The notes below the pieces were generated by a model. It worked only from the letters and a program-made list of their open reading frames with translations. It did not search any database and was not told where the DNA came from. Shown piece after piece: positions 1-10,867 of a stretch of DNA of 64,000 bases (position 1 is its first letter; each line of letters begins with the position of its first letter). The stretch is taken from positions 53,129 to 117,128 of the forward strand of contig QLIY01000458.1 in NCBI GenBank assembly GCA_003260075.1. The letters run 5' to 3'. This DNA comes from Phallusia mammillata (lineage: Eukaryota; Chordata; Ascidiacea; Phlebobranchia; Ascidiidae). The position numbers were made by a program, and so were the translations under genes.

Positions 1-514
1 CTTAGGTACAAACATGACTGCTTGTATATGATGAATACGATTCTATAACAAATGCCTTAACAATTGATATTGCCATTGTCGGAACAAAAGTGCAATTTCC
101 TTTAGCACATATTAAATTAAAATCTCCTAAATTCTTTAAAAACGATTAAAACAACGAACAGTAAAAACAGAACAGTACACATTTTGATCAGGAACTACAA
201 TCGTATCAGGAACCGTGTCAATAGAAAGTAAGAACACAAAGTAGTGCAAACACTCATATTTGAGGTGTAAAATAATCTAATGGGCCCAAAGCAAAGAATT
301 AAATTGTGGCATTTGATGTTGGTCATGGATTTTGAGTGGTAACTTAATCAAAACACACAAAAATCTATCTACATTTTGCTCTTATTTTAACCAAAAGTGA
401 AATGGCCAAAAATAGCAACTCAAATGTGTATTCGTATTTGTAGGTAGAGAAGCAGTGTAAATCTAGTGAAAATGAATCTAAAAACATAACAATCTTGGCC
501 AGGTTTTGTACTGA
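1..514. other. Non-coding flank, no gene seen
   Basis: AT-rich sequence with stop codons in all frames over short distances. I see no exon with splice borders and no repeat that recurs elsewhere in the window. It probably holds the 3' UTR and downstream flank of the minus-strand gene ending at 515. Confidence 0.4.
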
Positions 515-1916
515 TTATTGAGATGGTAAACGACTTGTAGTTGCCACCACCATACTTTCTTCAACAAGAGAATGGGTCGAGCCATCTGCCAACTGTGATG
601 CTTTGACTTTTGGGACAACATGGGGAGTTATAATGACTTCAACAGCTGGAATTAGTGCCTTCGGATCTTCTGGGTCGCTTCCGATGCAGAAAACAACTTT
701 GCTGTGTATAAAACTTTCACAAGTACCACAAAGAAAGTCAGATATAGAGAAAAATTCAACCTCTACATCCTGTTCAAGTTTTTTACTCCCCAAGTAAACT
801 CGAATAATGCTATCCCGTTTTGCGGCCATACCACATCCACTTGAACTTCCAAACAAAATCAAACCACCTTTTAGGTTTTCCAAAATTTTGCTTAGGCCAC
901 CTTTGCCTTTAAACTCTGGAAGGTTGATGCATTCAAGGCTAGTTGACGTTGATGCATAATCTGGACCAACTATTCTTACAGGAGTGTTGAGATTTATAAT
1001 TTTGTCAAGGACGTTTACTCTACTGTACTGTACCTCCATATCACACCGGAATAAGTCTTCCTCTAAAAAATAATATTTATTAAACATAATCATCATAAAA
1101 ACAAGAAAATAGTCAAAAAAGCAAATTCTTTGATGCCAACCTTTTTTACATTTTGTTTTATGAAGCCAATATAGTATCACATATTATTTACATAGGACAA
1201 CACTACATTATAAAGTTAGTTTAAAAAGTACATCATTATCATGTATTTTTACATTAGGTCTGTTTATATCCATAATTTTGTACAAAACTGTTCTAATTTA
1301 TTTTGTTTGATACATTCAAGTGGGGGGGGGGAACCACCTTTTAGGTTTTCTAAAATTTTGCTTAGGCCACCTTTGCCTTTGAACTTCGGCAGGTTGATGC
1401 ATTCCAGGCTGGTGGATGTTGATGCATAGTCAGGACCAGTTATTCTTACTGGAGTATTGAGATTTATAATTTTGTCACAGACTTTCACTCCACTGTACTG
1501 TACCTCCATATCACACCGGAATAAGTCTTCCACTAAAAATAATATTTATTAAACATAATCATCATAAAAACAAGAAAATATACAAAAAAGCAAATTCATT
1601 GATGCCAACCTTTTTTACATTTTGTTTTATGAAGCCAATATAGTATGGGGGGGGGGGTTTAAAAAGTCTTCATTATTATGTATTTTTACATTAGGACTGT
1701 TTATATCCAAAATTTTGTACAAAACTGTTCTAATTTATTTTGTTTGATACATTCAAGTTCCCATAGTGATCTGGAGCACTTTTTTGGTGCAGTTGATTTT
1801 TGCGTGCTGGAAAATAAACTCACCAATTATTCCATATTGCTTTGCTAAAGATCTGACATTGTCTGGAATATTAGGTGTCCGATGTTGGAATTTTTCAGCT
1901 ACTTTATGGCTTGGAG
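515..1916 (-). CDS. 3' exons of an unrecognised gene
   Basis: Two minus-strand exons join in frame: 1916-1824 (acceptor ACAG, donor GTGAGT) and the terminal exon 1062-515 (acceptor TTTTTTAG, stop TAA at 515-517). The join reads ...KQYGII-EEDLFRCDMEV... and the terminal exon codes for about 182 residues. I recognise no domain. Visible features are a Ser/Gly-rich stretch (LILFGSSSGCGMAAK), an acidic/Cys segment and a Ser/Thr-rich tail. Upstream exons are not identified. The first exon needs one preceding base, which the KEN exon upstream does not supply, because that exon runs to its own stop at 2521. I therefore treat this as a separate gene rather than the tail of the IRE1-like gene, though alternative splicing from it is possible. 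A partial second copy of the terminal exon lies at 1333-1530. Confidence 0.5.
1321..1745. repeat. Partial duplicates bounded by G-runs
   Basis: Sequence 1333-1645 repeats 868-1160 (first part of the terminal exon plus its upstream intron) with scattered substitutions, and starts immediately after a G-run at 1321-1330. A second G-run at about 1647-1657 is followed by sequence resembling 1205-1320. The copy of the exon ends abruptly at the G-run, so it cannot encode the full terminal exon. Best read as an unmerged alternative haplotype or overlap, not as a second gene. Confidence 0.65.
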
Positions 1917-2232
1917 CTGTAAAACAATTTACATGATGATGTTACTGCTAAATTAAATGTTTAAACTCTAAAACTTTAACATATGCAGCCAATTCCCTTA
2001 ACTGTTTTCTTGTGTCACAAATCTTTTCGAAGCAGTGTTATAAAGTAAAAAAAGGTGAAGGTGAACAATTTTAATTTTAACTACATAAAATTAATGCGAC
2101 AAAAAATTTAAACATCTGTTTTTTCTTCTTACACTTGATGAATTTTATACAAAAAAGGTTTGTTTAATTTTTGTGAATTTTAGGCATGAAAAACATTACA
2201 CATCTTTAAATAAACTTTTGATGGCAAAATGC

Positions 2233-2351
2233 ATAGTCGAGTATTGTTCATTGAGCAGTTTTATTACAAACAATCATCTTTTTGGCGTCCTATACATCTT
2301 GTATAGCGATTGTTTATAATAAAACTGCTGGATGAGCAATACTTGGCTATA
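2233..2351. mobile_element. Foldback element (MITE-like)
   Basis: About 42 bp at 2233-2274 is repeated as an imperfect inverted copy at 2310-2351; the shared core is GAGCAGTTTTATTA. The loop contains GGCGTCCTATACA, resembling the core of the foldback repeats near 31.0, 56.85, 58.1 and 60.3 kb. No coding capacity. Confidence 0.55.
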
Positions 2352-2520
2352 TAAAACATCTATGTTCATGCCAAATGTTTGGGTGGGAATTCATGCCCTA
2401 ACGGTGTCACATTTTAACAAGTAGTTAGACATGCACATACTGACATGCATAAATGTTGTTGGTGGACAAGGTAACATCTTCTTGTGGTAAAGTTAAACTA
2501 GTTTCTCCTGACCTGAAGAT

Positions 2521-5500
2521 TTAAACATTTGGATAAGTTTTTTCTCCATATACTAGCAACAAAACAAATATCAGTTCTAACTTTGGATAGAAGTCTCCTG
2601 GTATGTTTCTGTTTCTGAACACCTCGTACACATGAGCAAGTAACTGAGGGTAAGGCTCTGTTAGCCTTGTAATAAAGATGTCTGGGTCATATGAAGAGTT
2701 ATCCAAACGCACACCAAGAACTTTTTTAACTTGGCTTGGTGTTGCCTTGTCAGTCAGATGCTGAGCCTGAATGATGTGGAATTGTTTTGTTTTATGCTAT
2801 CAACATTTTTACTACATGCATTCAATCAATCAAACATATTTTTCAGGATTCTGGTTAATTGCAATCCAGGTAAACACAAANTATGAAGAATTATCCAAAC
2901 GCACACCAAGAACTTTTTTAACTTGGCTTGGTGTTGCCTTGTCAGTCAGATGCTGAGCCTGAATGATGTGGAATTGTTTTGTTTTATGCTATCAACATTT
3001 TTACTACATGCATTCAATCAATCAAACATATTTTTCAGGATTCTGGTTAATTGCAATCCAGGTAAACACAAATTGGGTTTTTATTGCATAAAACCCAAAC
3101 TGAAGCCTATTCATTAATTAAACAATACACCTGATTTTATATTTCATTTATTTACAAGAAAGAGCTTGACAAACTGAAGTAGTTTCAACCGAAATCTTAC
3201 TTACAAGGTTTCTAATTACACGAAGCAGGCCTCGAACATCACAACAAGCATATATTCCTGTTCTTCCATCCAAAAATTTAGCGTCAAAAGGTAAGAGACT
3301 GGGAGAGATTGCAAACTTGACATTTTTATTGCTGCTCTCTTGTAGGAGGTCTCCTTTATAAGTTTGTAAGACATGGATAACTTTTGATAAGTTTGTGTCA
3401 GACTTGAGGTGTTTGCATACTGTCTGGAAAAATAATTTTTAAATGGATAAATGTAAATTTTTTTTTTTTAAATTTAAGGACACCAGGCCCACGGTCCTGG
3501 AATACTGAGATTTATATATGAGTGAGCCGTGATCGTTGGTCTGCGTAAACGCTTCAGGGCTGATCCCAGTTATGAATTTGTGATCATCTTTTTTAAAGGA
3601 ATAATGGATTTATATTTGTCTTGTCACTATTTTTTCAAGTTATTTATTGTTGATAGTAGGAGTGGGCCAAACCTGCAAATGATCTGTTTGGTCGAGCACC
3701 CTCGGGTGCATTATGACATCACAATCGTCATCTTTTCCGTGCAAGTTTTACAAGGCATTACAAGGTCGCTTACATCACCTGTGGCGTATTAAAGCTGTAC
3801 AGGGCCTAGTACGCATTTTTTTGCGGATCTCTCATCACCAGTTGTACTGATGAGACCTTATAGGTCGAAACAGTGTGCACTGTCTGCAGCTTATCATTTA
3901 TTGGCTCTATAATTTTACACATTTCAAAATCTGTTTTTTTAAATTTAACATAAACCAGCAAAGTGTTTTCATACGGTAAACATCAAACATACCTTCACCT
4001 ACCTCATAGTAGAATATTTTTCGTTGGGATGGCCAATATAAAGGATAGTGTATTACATCTTCTATTCTGTATCGCTCACTTTCTTTGTTGCAGATCATTT
4101 TTTTAATCAAAGCTACAGCACAGACCGCTTGCTCCTTTGTTAAACCATATAGTTCTAAAAAATGCAAAATTATTTCATTGTATTGTTTTGGCACCACACA
4201 CGTCTCAAAAACCTGGTCTGTTGCGTAGATTTAAAAAGTTTGCTCGATTTTCTTTGTTAATTTTTTTCTGCTGCAAGTCAGAAGTTTTGCCAAATAAATG
4301 TTTTCCATCAGAGAAAAGATAAAACAAAACCAATCCCAAAGAAAATATATCAGCTGATTTTCTCTGCAATAAAATACAATATTATAGGATCCAACTTTAT
4401 AAAACACAGATGGCATATTTCATAGCTTAAATTAATAACATTACATTTGTTCTTTTGTTGGTACTAAATGCTACATAATTACTACTTGTTACCACATTTT
4501 ACTGGGTGTAACCGCATGGTAAACAGTATACTACATAATGTGGTCAACGGTTTGAGGAACATAAGAATACAAGCCCTAACAAAGGCAAATGAGACCAGGT
4601 TGTGGTGTTACTTCATTACAAACCTTCTCCCCAACCCGAATAGCTCTAAGCATCAGTGTTTTCAAAAGTCAGAAAAATTAAAATTTTTGTATAAAGTACA
4701 TTTAAGCCCATTAGAACTGCTCACCATGCAGTATCATGTGGTATTTAGTACCACTAAAAAATACCCACCGTTTTCGCAGATTCTTTTGAGCATTCTGGTG
4801 CAGTAAATCCTATGCCTTCAAAATCAGCTGAAAATGTTCCAGACATATTTTCTGGAAGAATTTTGCTGAACCCAAAGCTCGATAACTTGGCAGTTGTTAC
4901 TCCATCAAGGCGCCTCATCAGTATATTTTTTGGATGAATACCTCCATGTACTAAAATGTAAGCAACAGGTTTCAAAGTTTGTGGCAATGTTCACACACAT
5001 GAAAAGGATTATTTTTTGTGAAAAAAAATCTGTTCATTTGATTTTGGTTCAATTGGTACATATTAGAATGTTTGTAAGCATTTATGTACACAGTAGGTCA
5101 ACTTTACAATCTTGAATCAAACTTTTTCAACATTAGACTTCGTATTAATTTTTCTTTAATTTACCTGCTGTGAAAAAAGTTTGGAAAACCTTGCTTAGAT
5201 TTTATGTGTACAAGCACTTACTTATCTTTTTCCTGTGCAAAAACTCTACTCCCTTGCAAACTTGCTCAGCTAATTTGATTTTAGTAACATCAGAAAAATA
5301 CTGCTTAGGTGATATTCCAGATATGGTATGGTTTGTTAATGGCACAAATTGTGATGTATTTTCTACAAACTGTACACAAAAGCAAAAAAATTCAAATTGT
5401 AATAAAATGAAAAGAAAATAACAAACAGTATTTACCTGACTTAAATTGCAGTCGCACAATTCCATCATAATAATCGGTTCTGGATTCTAAACAAAATATT

Positions 5501-6033
5501 TTAAAATAGCATACTTTATAATGCTGTTTGGGTTTGTTTAACGCCGTTATCTACACATTTAGTAGAAAAACATTATCAGTAATAGTTTCCTTTTCCAACA
5601 TTAGCATACAGGATATGACAAAAATTGCATTTACAATTATGTTTTTCTATTAGCAACAGATTACATGAAGTTTGTTTTTATTCTTGCTAGCAGTTGTTAT
5701 GTTTTGGAAATTACTTGGCAACACAGTTTTTCAGCTGCAATACTTCTGGAATAACTTAAATTTTAAGCTTAAAATCAACTTTCAAGCAACAAGTTGACTT
5801 AAGCTGCAGACAGTGCACAGTGTTTTAACCTATAAGGTCTCACCATCGCATAGAATGCTGCACTGATGAGACATTATAGGTCGAAACAGTGTGCATTGTC
5901 TGCAGCTTATCATTTATTGGCTCGGTGCTTTCAATTTGACTTAACTTGTGGCAAATACTCACCAATCTTGATTCTTCGAAAGTTGTAAAAAAGTTTATAA
6001 CGTTACTGCATTCTCCAGCAATAGCTCTCAAAT

Positions 6034-6108
<75 letters not shown>

Positions 6109-6680
6109 CCATGCTTATCTTTGAAACTATGTAGCAAACACAGCATAAGTCAATTTAATACAGTATTTATTTGATTGTAAGCCACGGCTTATATTGTTTT
6201 TTACCTGCCGTTTGTGCGGCATACATTTTAATTTTATACCAAAATTATTTCTAAACTTCAATTTTTTTATTTGGGGTTCAAAACTAGTATGCATGTTCAG
6301 ATTATACGTCGATGTATGTTCTGTTGGGTACAGCTATCAACGTGACTAACAGACATGGGCAAAAGTTGTATTCTGTAGCAATATAATGACCTGTTATGAA
6401 ACAAATAGTATCTAACATCCCAGCATGTGGCTTACAATCGAGGGCGGCTTGCATTATTTTTTTCAACATTTCAACATGCAGCTTATAATCGAGGGCGGCT
6501 TACAAATGAGGGCGGCTCACAATCGAGTAAATACGGTATACAAATAATTGCAATCTCAGTTCAATATTTTGATGTTTCATCAAATAGTGTAATAAACTTT
6601 TTTTAAACTTACATCTGAACTTCGGATCCATTGCTGCCTCGCAACGATATATTTGTAATTCGAGTAAAATATGATGCCAT
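2521..6680 (-). CDS. IRE1/RNase L-like pseudokinase with KEN ribonuclease domain
   Basis: Exons, minus strand, in order: 6680-6613 (start ATG, MASYFTRITNISLRGS, glycine-loop-like), an exon broken by a G-run (about 6035-5963), 5486-5436, 5369-5222, 4950-4769, 4363-4213, 4154-4003, 3423-3205 and 2766-2521 (stop TAA). From 5963 on, every border is GT/AG and phases agree. Kinase landmarks are a hinge IIMMELCDCNL, catalytic loop HGGIHPKNIL and SFGFSKI, then APE-like APEC and ADIFSLGLVLFYLF. The HRD aspartate is Gly and the DFG aspartate is Ser, so phosphotransfer is unlikely. The rest fits the KEN domain shared by IRE1 and RNase L: YPLYWPSQRKIFYYE, DVRGLLRVIRN, then AQHL and YPQLLAHVYEVF. The RN...H spacing of the nuclease centre is kept, so RNA cleavage is plausible. 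No luminal sensor, transmembrane segment or ankyrin repeats are visible. The exon carrying the usual ATP-binding lysine probably lies in the sequence lost at 6036-6107. Confidence 0.8.
2696..3075. repeat. Tandem duplicate of KEN exon edge at an N
   Basis: Sequence around 2698-2880 (5' part of the last KEN exon plus intron) is repeated almost exactly at 2890-3075, the copies meeting at the single N at 2881. Only the copy at 2521-2766 continues to a stop. This looks like a contig overlap that was not merged. Confidence 0.75.
3841..3890 (+). ncRNA. Type I hammerhead ribozyme
   Basis: All elements of a hammerhead are present. Stem I pairs GTTGTA (3841-3846) with TGCAGC (3885-3890), six pairs including two G-U. 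The core CTGATGA is at 3847-3853. Stem II is GACC/GGTC around a TTATA loop (3854-3866). GAAA is at 3867-3870. Stem III is ACAGT/ACTGT around GTGC (3870-3883). The cleavage triplet GTC ends at 3884. It lies inside an intron of the IRE1-like gene but on the opposite strand to that gene. The sequence continues into a segment (CTTATCATTTATTGGCTC) shared with the second copy at 5857, so it belongs to a dispersed repeat. Self-cleavage is inferred from motif completeness. Confidence 0.85.
5798..5843 (-). ncRNA. Decayed hammerhead copy, inverted
   Basis: Read on the minus strand the segment has the stem II hairpin GACCTTATAGGTT, the stem III hairpin around CACTGTGCACTGTC and the stem I half TGCAGC, but CTGATGA and the GAAA box are altered. 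It lies head-to-head with the intact copy at 5857. Predicted inactive. Confidence 0.6.
5857..5906 (+). ncRNA. Type I hammerhead ribozyme, second copy
   Basis: Stem I is a perfect six-pair GCTGCA (5857-5862)/TGCAGC (5901-5906). CTGATGA is at 5863-5869. Stem II is GACA/GGTC with three pairs plus one A-G mismatch (5870-5882). GAAA is at 5883-5886. Stem III is ACAGT/ATTGT with one G-U around GTGC. GTC ends at 5900. It matches the copy at 3841 through the core and downstream flank but has a better stem I and a weaker stem II; the stem I differences preserve pairing. Located in an intron of the IRE1-like gene, antisense to it. Confidence 0.85.
6036..6107 (+). other. 72-base G-run replacing exon sequence
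   Basis: An uninterrupted run of G. Its left edge cuts into an IRE1-like exon on the minus strand (NLRAIAGECSNV...). No direct repeat flanks it, unlike most other runs here, so real sequence (the rest of that exon and probably the ATP-lysine exon) appears to be missing. Apparent polyproline or polyglycine ORFs across it are artefacts. Confidence 0.75.
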
Positions 6681-7450
6681 TTTGTGTTAAAATTTCTTCA
6701 CATTTCCTCATATTCCATTTTTATATCCACAGTGTTTTGCTTGCATAACCGAGGCCTCCACAGCTCTATGTCAGAAATTATTTACTTTTTTATTTATTTT
6801 CATTCACTACTACAAACTCTTACGGATCTTAACTCCTACTGTAATGAAACATTAAATTACTTTTTGGTTTTAGATTAATTCATACTTCTCAAAGGATAAC
6901 AAAGCAAAATGTTACATGCAATTGTGTCTCTTATGTTATCTTGCACCAAGCAATCTAATCTTAACTCCGGTGTAGCTGGAGCGCGTTCAGCAATTATCCA
7001 CCAATTGTACCTGTCACTGTTTTCCAGCTTGGTAATTGTTCAGCTATTTCCGGCTTGGTGATTGTTTTCAAGCTATTGTCTCCCTCCCTACCTCCAGTTG
7101 TTCACTAAGCAAAATAAACTAATTATTTATCACTCAACTCCGTTTGTTGCACATCGATATTCTACAGGTGTATTGCCCACATAAATCCTACCCGGAAACG
7201 ACCTATGAACGTTAAACATGGAAAAAAATGTCCTTTAAACAGTTTTTTTGTGGTTTTCTGTAAAGTTTGATCACGAAAGTGTCGTATAATGGGGATTTCC
7301 CCGGATGGTAATTTGTTTCGCCAAAGTTACAGAAAAATACTTTTGACTCATTGGATTTTCTTCTAAAAATTTTGTTTCGCTCATTATTATTCACTTCAGA
7401 TTTTGTAAAATTGGAATCAAACATCAACAATAATTAATGACAAAGTGATT

Positions 7451-8728
7451 ATGAGTTCGACAGTTCTAATATCGCGACTGAACGTTTGTCGGTGTGTAAC
7501 ACGAAGTTACACTTACAAAAGTGTCTACCACCCTGATAATTTATTTCCAAACAGTGTCGGAGCGTTTTCAAGATCTTCATTTTTTGTAAGTTATTCATTT
7601 TTTTAAAATATTTTGTGTCATAAGACAAGTTAACATCAGTGTATCAATTGCTGTTAATTAATTTTTGGGGGGGGGGGTGATATTTTATGACATAAGACAA
7701 GTTAACATCAGTGTATCAATTGCTGTTAATTAATTTTTTAATTTGATAAAAAAATTATGGTTGATATCAATAAACATATTTTATTTGAATGTAGAATTGT
7801 TTCACACATTTTGGGTCAAATTTATTTTGTACTTGTTTTTAAGTTGTGACATTTTATGTCATAACTCATCAGTTAATACCAATTGCTGATATCATTAAAC
7901 ATATTTTATTCAAATGAAGAAGTTTTGGGTCAAGTTTGCATTTTTATTGTGATTAATTTTTACGTTTTATTTCAGGCGAAATCAAATGACAACAAAAACG
8001 ATGATGTTGAAAAGTTCACAGGACCAATTCCAATAAGTAGGAAATTACAAATTTGAGTGTTGTTGCATTTGGTGAAATGTGTCCTTAGAATGAATTTTTT
8101 ATGTCGAGTGCAGTGGTTGTTAACCTTTTTATTATTGTCACCACTAAGAACAACCATATGAGCTTTATTTATCTCATTTTGGAAAAACTAAAATAATCAA
8201 CTATGACATGACAAAAGGGTGTAGCTGAGGAACCAAAAATGTTAATGTAATTGCCACCTGCGAAATATAAAGAACCACTGGTTTAATAATTAAGCTTTAA
8301 TATTATGTTGAACATTTACATGACTGTACTTTCTGTGGCATAGAGTGAAGCTTTGAACACATAGTCTATCTGCTTTTGTTGTTTGTTTTTCAGAAAAACT
8401 CACCTTTAACTACAGCAGAAGTTCAGGTCCCGGCGGCCAACATGTCAATACAAGTATGAGACTGAATACTAGTCTACTTTATTCATTTAAAAAAAAAAAA
8501 TTAATTTATAACAACATTATATGTGTTCTTGTGTACAGTAAATGTCATTCTTGTTTACATTTAAGCTTAAGAGAGAACCTCTCAATTGTTTGTTTTATTT
8601 GTAATATAAATACTAGTATAAAAAAGTTTGATAATACAAGTATGGGACTGTAACTATTTTAATTAATTCTTTTTTAAAAAAACAAGTTAATAAATTAACG
8701 AATAACAAAATTACACTTATTCATATCT

Positions 8729-8761
<33 letters not shown>

Positions 8762-10384
8762 AATAAATCAACGAATAACAAAATTACACTTATTCATATC
8801 TACAGTAATATATGATTCTTGTTTACATTGTCTACAAATGCTCAGTTGTTTGTTTCATACATTGCATAAACACTGGCTTAAAAAAGTTTTCTGTTTAGCG
8901 AACTCTAAAGCTGAAGCCCGGTTTCAAATAATGACAGCTGATTGGCTGCCACAAGATACAAAGGAACAACTATTTAAGAAAGTATGTTGTAAGATTTGGA
9001 AGTGCATTCGTTAGGTGTACTGATATGAGATGTTTATTATTTACTGTAAAACGATACATCATTACTGTTTTGTGTTATTGAACACATTTGCTGCATTTTA
9101 AAGTATGTGGTCACAGTGTGCACCTCTCAAGTTTTTCACTGTGGTCCTCAGTGTACTCAGGGAGCTTGTGTGTATGCCCAGACACATGACAATCTATGCT
9201 GTGCTGAAACTGGTGTGTGGCCACAGCGTGTACATCTAATGTTGCTCACTGTGGTCCTCAGTGTACTCAGGGAGCTTATGTGTGTGTATGCCCTGACATA
9301 TGTAAAGCTATTCTGCACTTAAACTGGTGTGTGGCCACAGCATGCACCTTTAATGGAGCTTACAAGTGTCCTCAGTTTACTCGACAGCTACATGCAATAC
9401 CATATTTATTTCACGGGGGGGGGGTCACAGCATGCACCTTTAATAGAGCTAACAATTGTCCTCAGTTTACTCGACAGCTACATGCAATACCATATTTATT
9501 TCACTATTTAAAGTGTAGGTTTTACTGTTTAGGCAAAGCATCCGATATTTTTAATCCTCCAACTCCACTAAGCTAACATGTGCTTTGTTGTTCTTGTGCA
9601 GTTTCGTAAACAGATAAGTCGAAATGGAGAAATTATTGTCTCTTGTGATGAGAGTCGCTACCAGATGAACAATGTGAAATCGTGCATCGAGAAAATACAA
9701 AACATGATCGAGGTTGCACAAACTCCTGAAGAAGAAAAGGAAGAAGTGACATACAGCATGGATCAGTGAGTTTGTGTGTTTGTTTATCCACAACTTTTGT
9801 AGCTGAGTAGTTAGCGCAACTGCCTTGCACTCACAAGGTTGTGGGTTCTAATCTTTACATGGTAGCTTATGTTTTCTTAAAACTTAGGCAGCACTGCTCC
9901 GACCCTTGGGTAGAACTTAATTAAAGTCACCAACTACCTATGTCGATAAAATGAAACAAACAATGATTTGAGTGCAGGCAGCTCAAAAAGAGACTCATTG
10001 TGAGCAAAACACATTCAGGCGTTGCCGACCTATTGAGAATAACATGGAACAACAATAACAATACAGTAGAACTACATAGGCCAATTGATGCCACTGACAA
10101 ATGCCCATTACAATTAAGAGACTATTCTTGGAAACAAATCCAATATTGTGATAATGAAGTTTAATCACATTTGCTTTTAACCTTTAAAGTACATAGCTTC
10201 AAAGAAAACTGCTCATGAAACCAATTGACAAGTTTACCCTAAAGCCAGTATATTGTCGATTACCCAAAACTTTGATTTAAACTTTACTTTTAGAGTTCAT
10301 CGTTTTCATGAAAAAAGATTGAGAAAGAAGAAAATGAGATCAACCACGAAGGCAATGAGAAACAATTTTGACTTCGATAGCTGA
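7451..10384 (+). CDS. MRPL58: MRPL58/ICT1 peptidyl-tRNA hydrolase, mitochondrial
   Basis: Six exons: 7451-7585, 7976-8036, 8394-8453, 8899-8981, 9602-9765, 10294-10384, all GT/AG with compatible phases, giving 197 aa. The family is a codon-independent translation release factor built into the mitochondrial large ribosomal subunit that frees peptides from stalled ribosomes. Residues 1-45 are Arg/Ser-rich with almost no acidic residues, as in a mitochondrial presequence. KLTFNYSRSSGPGGQHVN carries the catalytic GGQ at about 79-81, followed by the family pattern VN..NSKAEARF. The C-terminal tail is basic (RLRKKKMRSTTKAMRNN), as needed for binding the empty mRNA channel. Length is close to the human protein. 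The start is the only ATG giving a presequence. AATAAA about 30 bp after the stop is a likely polyadenylation signal. Confidence 0.93.
7600..7740. repeat. Local direct duplicate around a G-run
   Basis: About 55 bp ending near 7665 (CATAAGACAAGTTAACATCA...) recurs at 7689-7738, the copies separated by a G-run at about 7666-7676. It lies in MRPL58 intron 1 and does not affect coding. Confidence 0.7.
8685..8803. repeat. Local direct duplicate around a 32-base G-run
   Basis: The roughly 40 bp before the G-run at 8729-8760 (TAATAAATTAACGAATAACA...) is repeated directly after it. MRPL58 intron 3. Confidence 0.7.
9106..9505 (+). repeat. Minisatellite, about 113-bp unit, three units
   Basis: Units begin TGGTCACAGTG (9106), TGGCCACAGCG (about 9221) and TGGCCACAGCATG (about 9333). 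Each contains CACTGTGGTCCTCAGTGTACTC or a variant. The last unit is partly repeated after a G-run at about 9414-9423. The same family occurs inverted at about 40460-40770. Short ORFs here are products of the repeat, not genes. Within MRPL58 intron 4. Confidence 0.75.
9795..9860 (+). mobile_element. tRNA-related SINE head
   Basis: TAGCTGAGTAGTTAGCGCAA resembles a box A and GGTTCTAATCT a box B about 35 bp later, with a tRNA-like anticodon-arm region between. No acceptor stem closes, so it is a tRNA-derived SINE or remnant rather than a tRNA gene. Similar degenerate box B signals occur near 14240 (-), 21345 (+) and 33335 (+). Confidence 0.4.
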
Positions 10385-10867
10385 ACATTTCCTGTGTTGT
10401 TGTTATTTTTTTAATAAACATTCGCAAAATAACGCCAAATAACCACCCAAAATTCAACTCATTGCCGGCCAACATACATGTGTGCAGGGGGACAGAGTAG
10501 TGGTTTTTAAAAACGGCCAAAAGAACTTAAATAAGATTGTAAAAGCATTTCAACTTAAAAAATAAACAACACATGATAGGCATTATGATGTCAAAAAACA
10601 AACAATCAAGCCAGATAGTTTGGCTTATAATTTAAAATCATGATCTATTGAGTTTTGTCACTTACAGCAGTGGTTGGCAGTTTGTTTGGACCGCAGAGGC
10701 ACAAAAAAACGCGCCTATACGGGACAAAACTTTAGTGCCATGTACCTTGCTTGCAATAAAGCACATTAAAGTGTTGTTTTAATGTTTGAAACGACCAAGT
10801 TCTCGTTTATAGGCGCACTTATCGCAAAATTAGGGCAAGTTTGCAAACATAACACGATGCACTACGG

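Noticed and set aside
1264..1533. Second gene copy resembling the 515-1062 exon
   Set aside because: It is cut off exactly at a G-run, lacks the C-terminal half and its flanks also duplicate the neighbouring intron, so it is an unmerged overlap.
5840..6134. ORFs with long polyproline or polyglycine tracts (also near 21.5, 30.7 and 56.6 kb)
   Set aside because: They are translations of the homopolymer runs, which appear to be assembly filler or gaps.
9106..9505. CRISPR-like repeat array
   Set aside because: Units are about 113 bp without repeat-spacer alternation, in a spliced animal gene.
9107..9576. Cys-rich secreted-looking ORFs
   Set aside because: They come from the 113-bp minisatellite in three frames; the repetition, not selection, keeps them open.
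9795..9860. A tRNA gene
   Set aside because: Box A-like and box B-like sequences are present but no seven-pair acceptor stem forms; a SINE is more likely.
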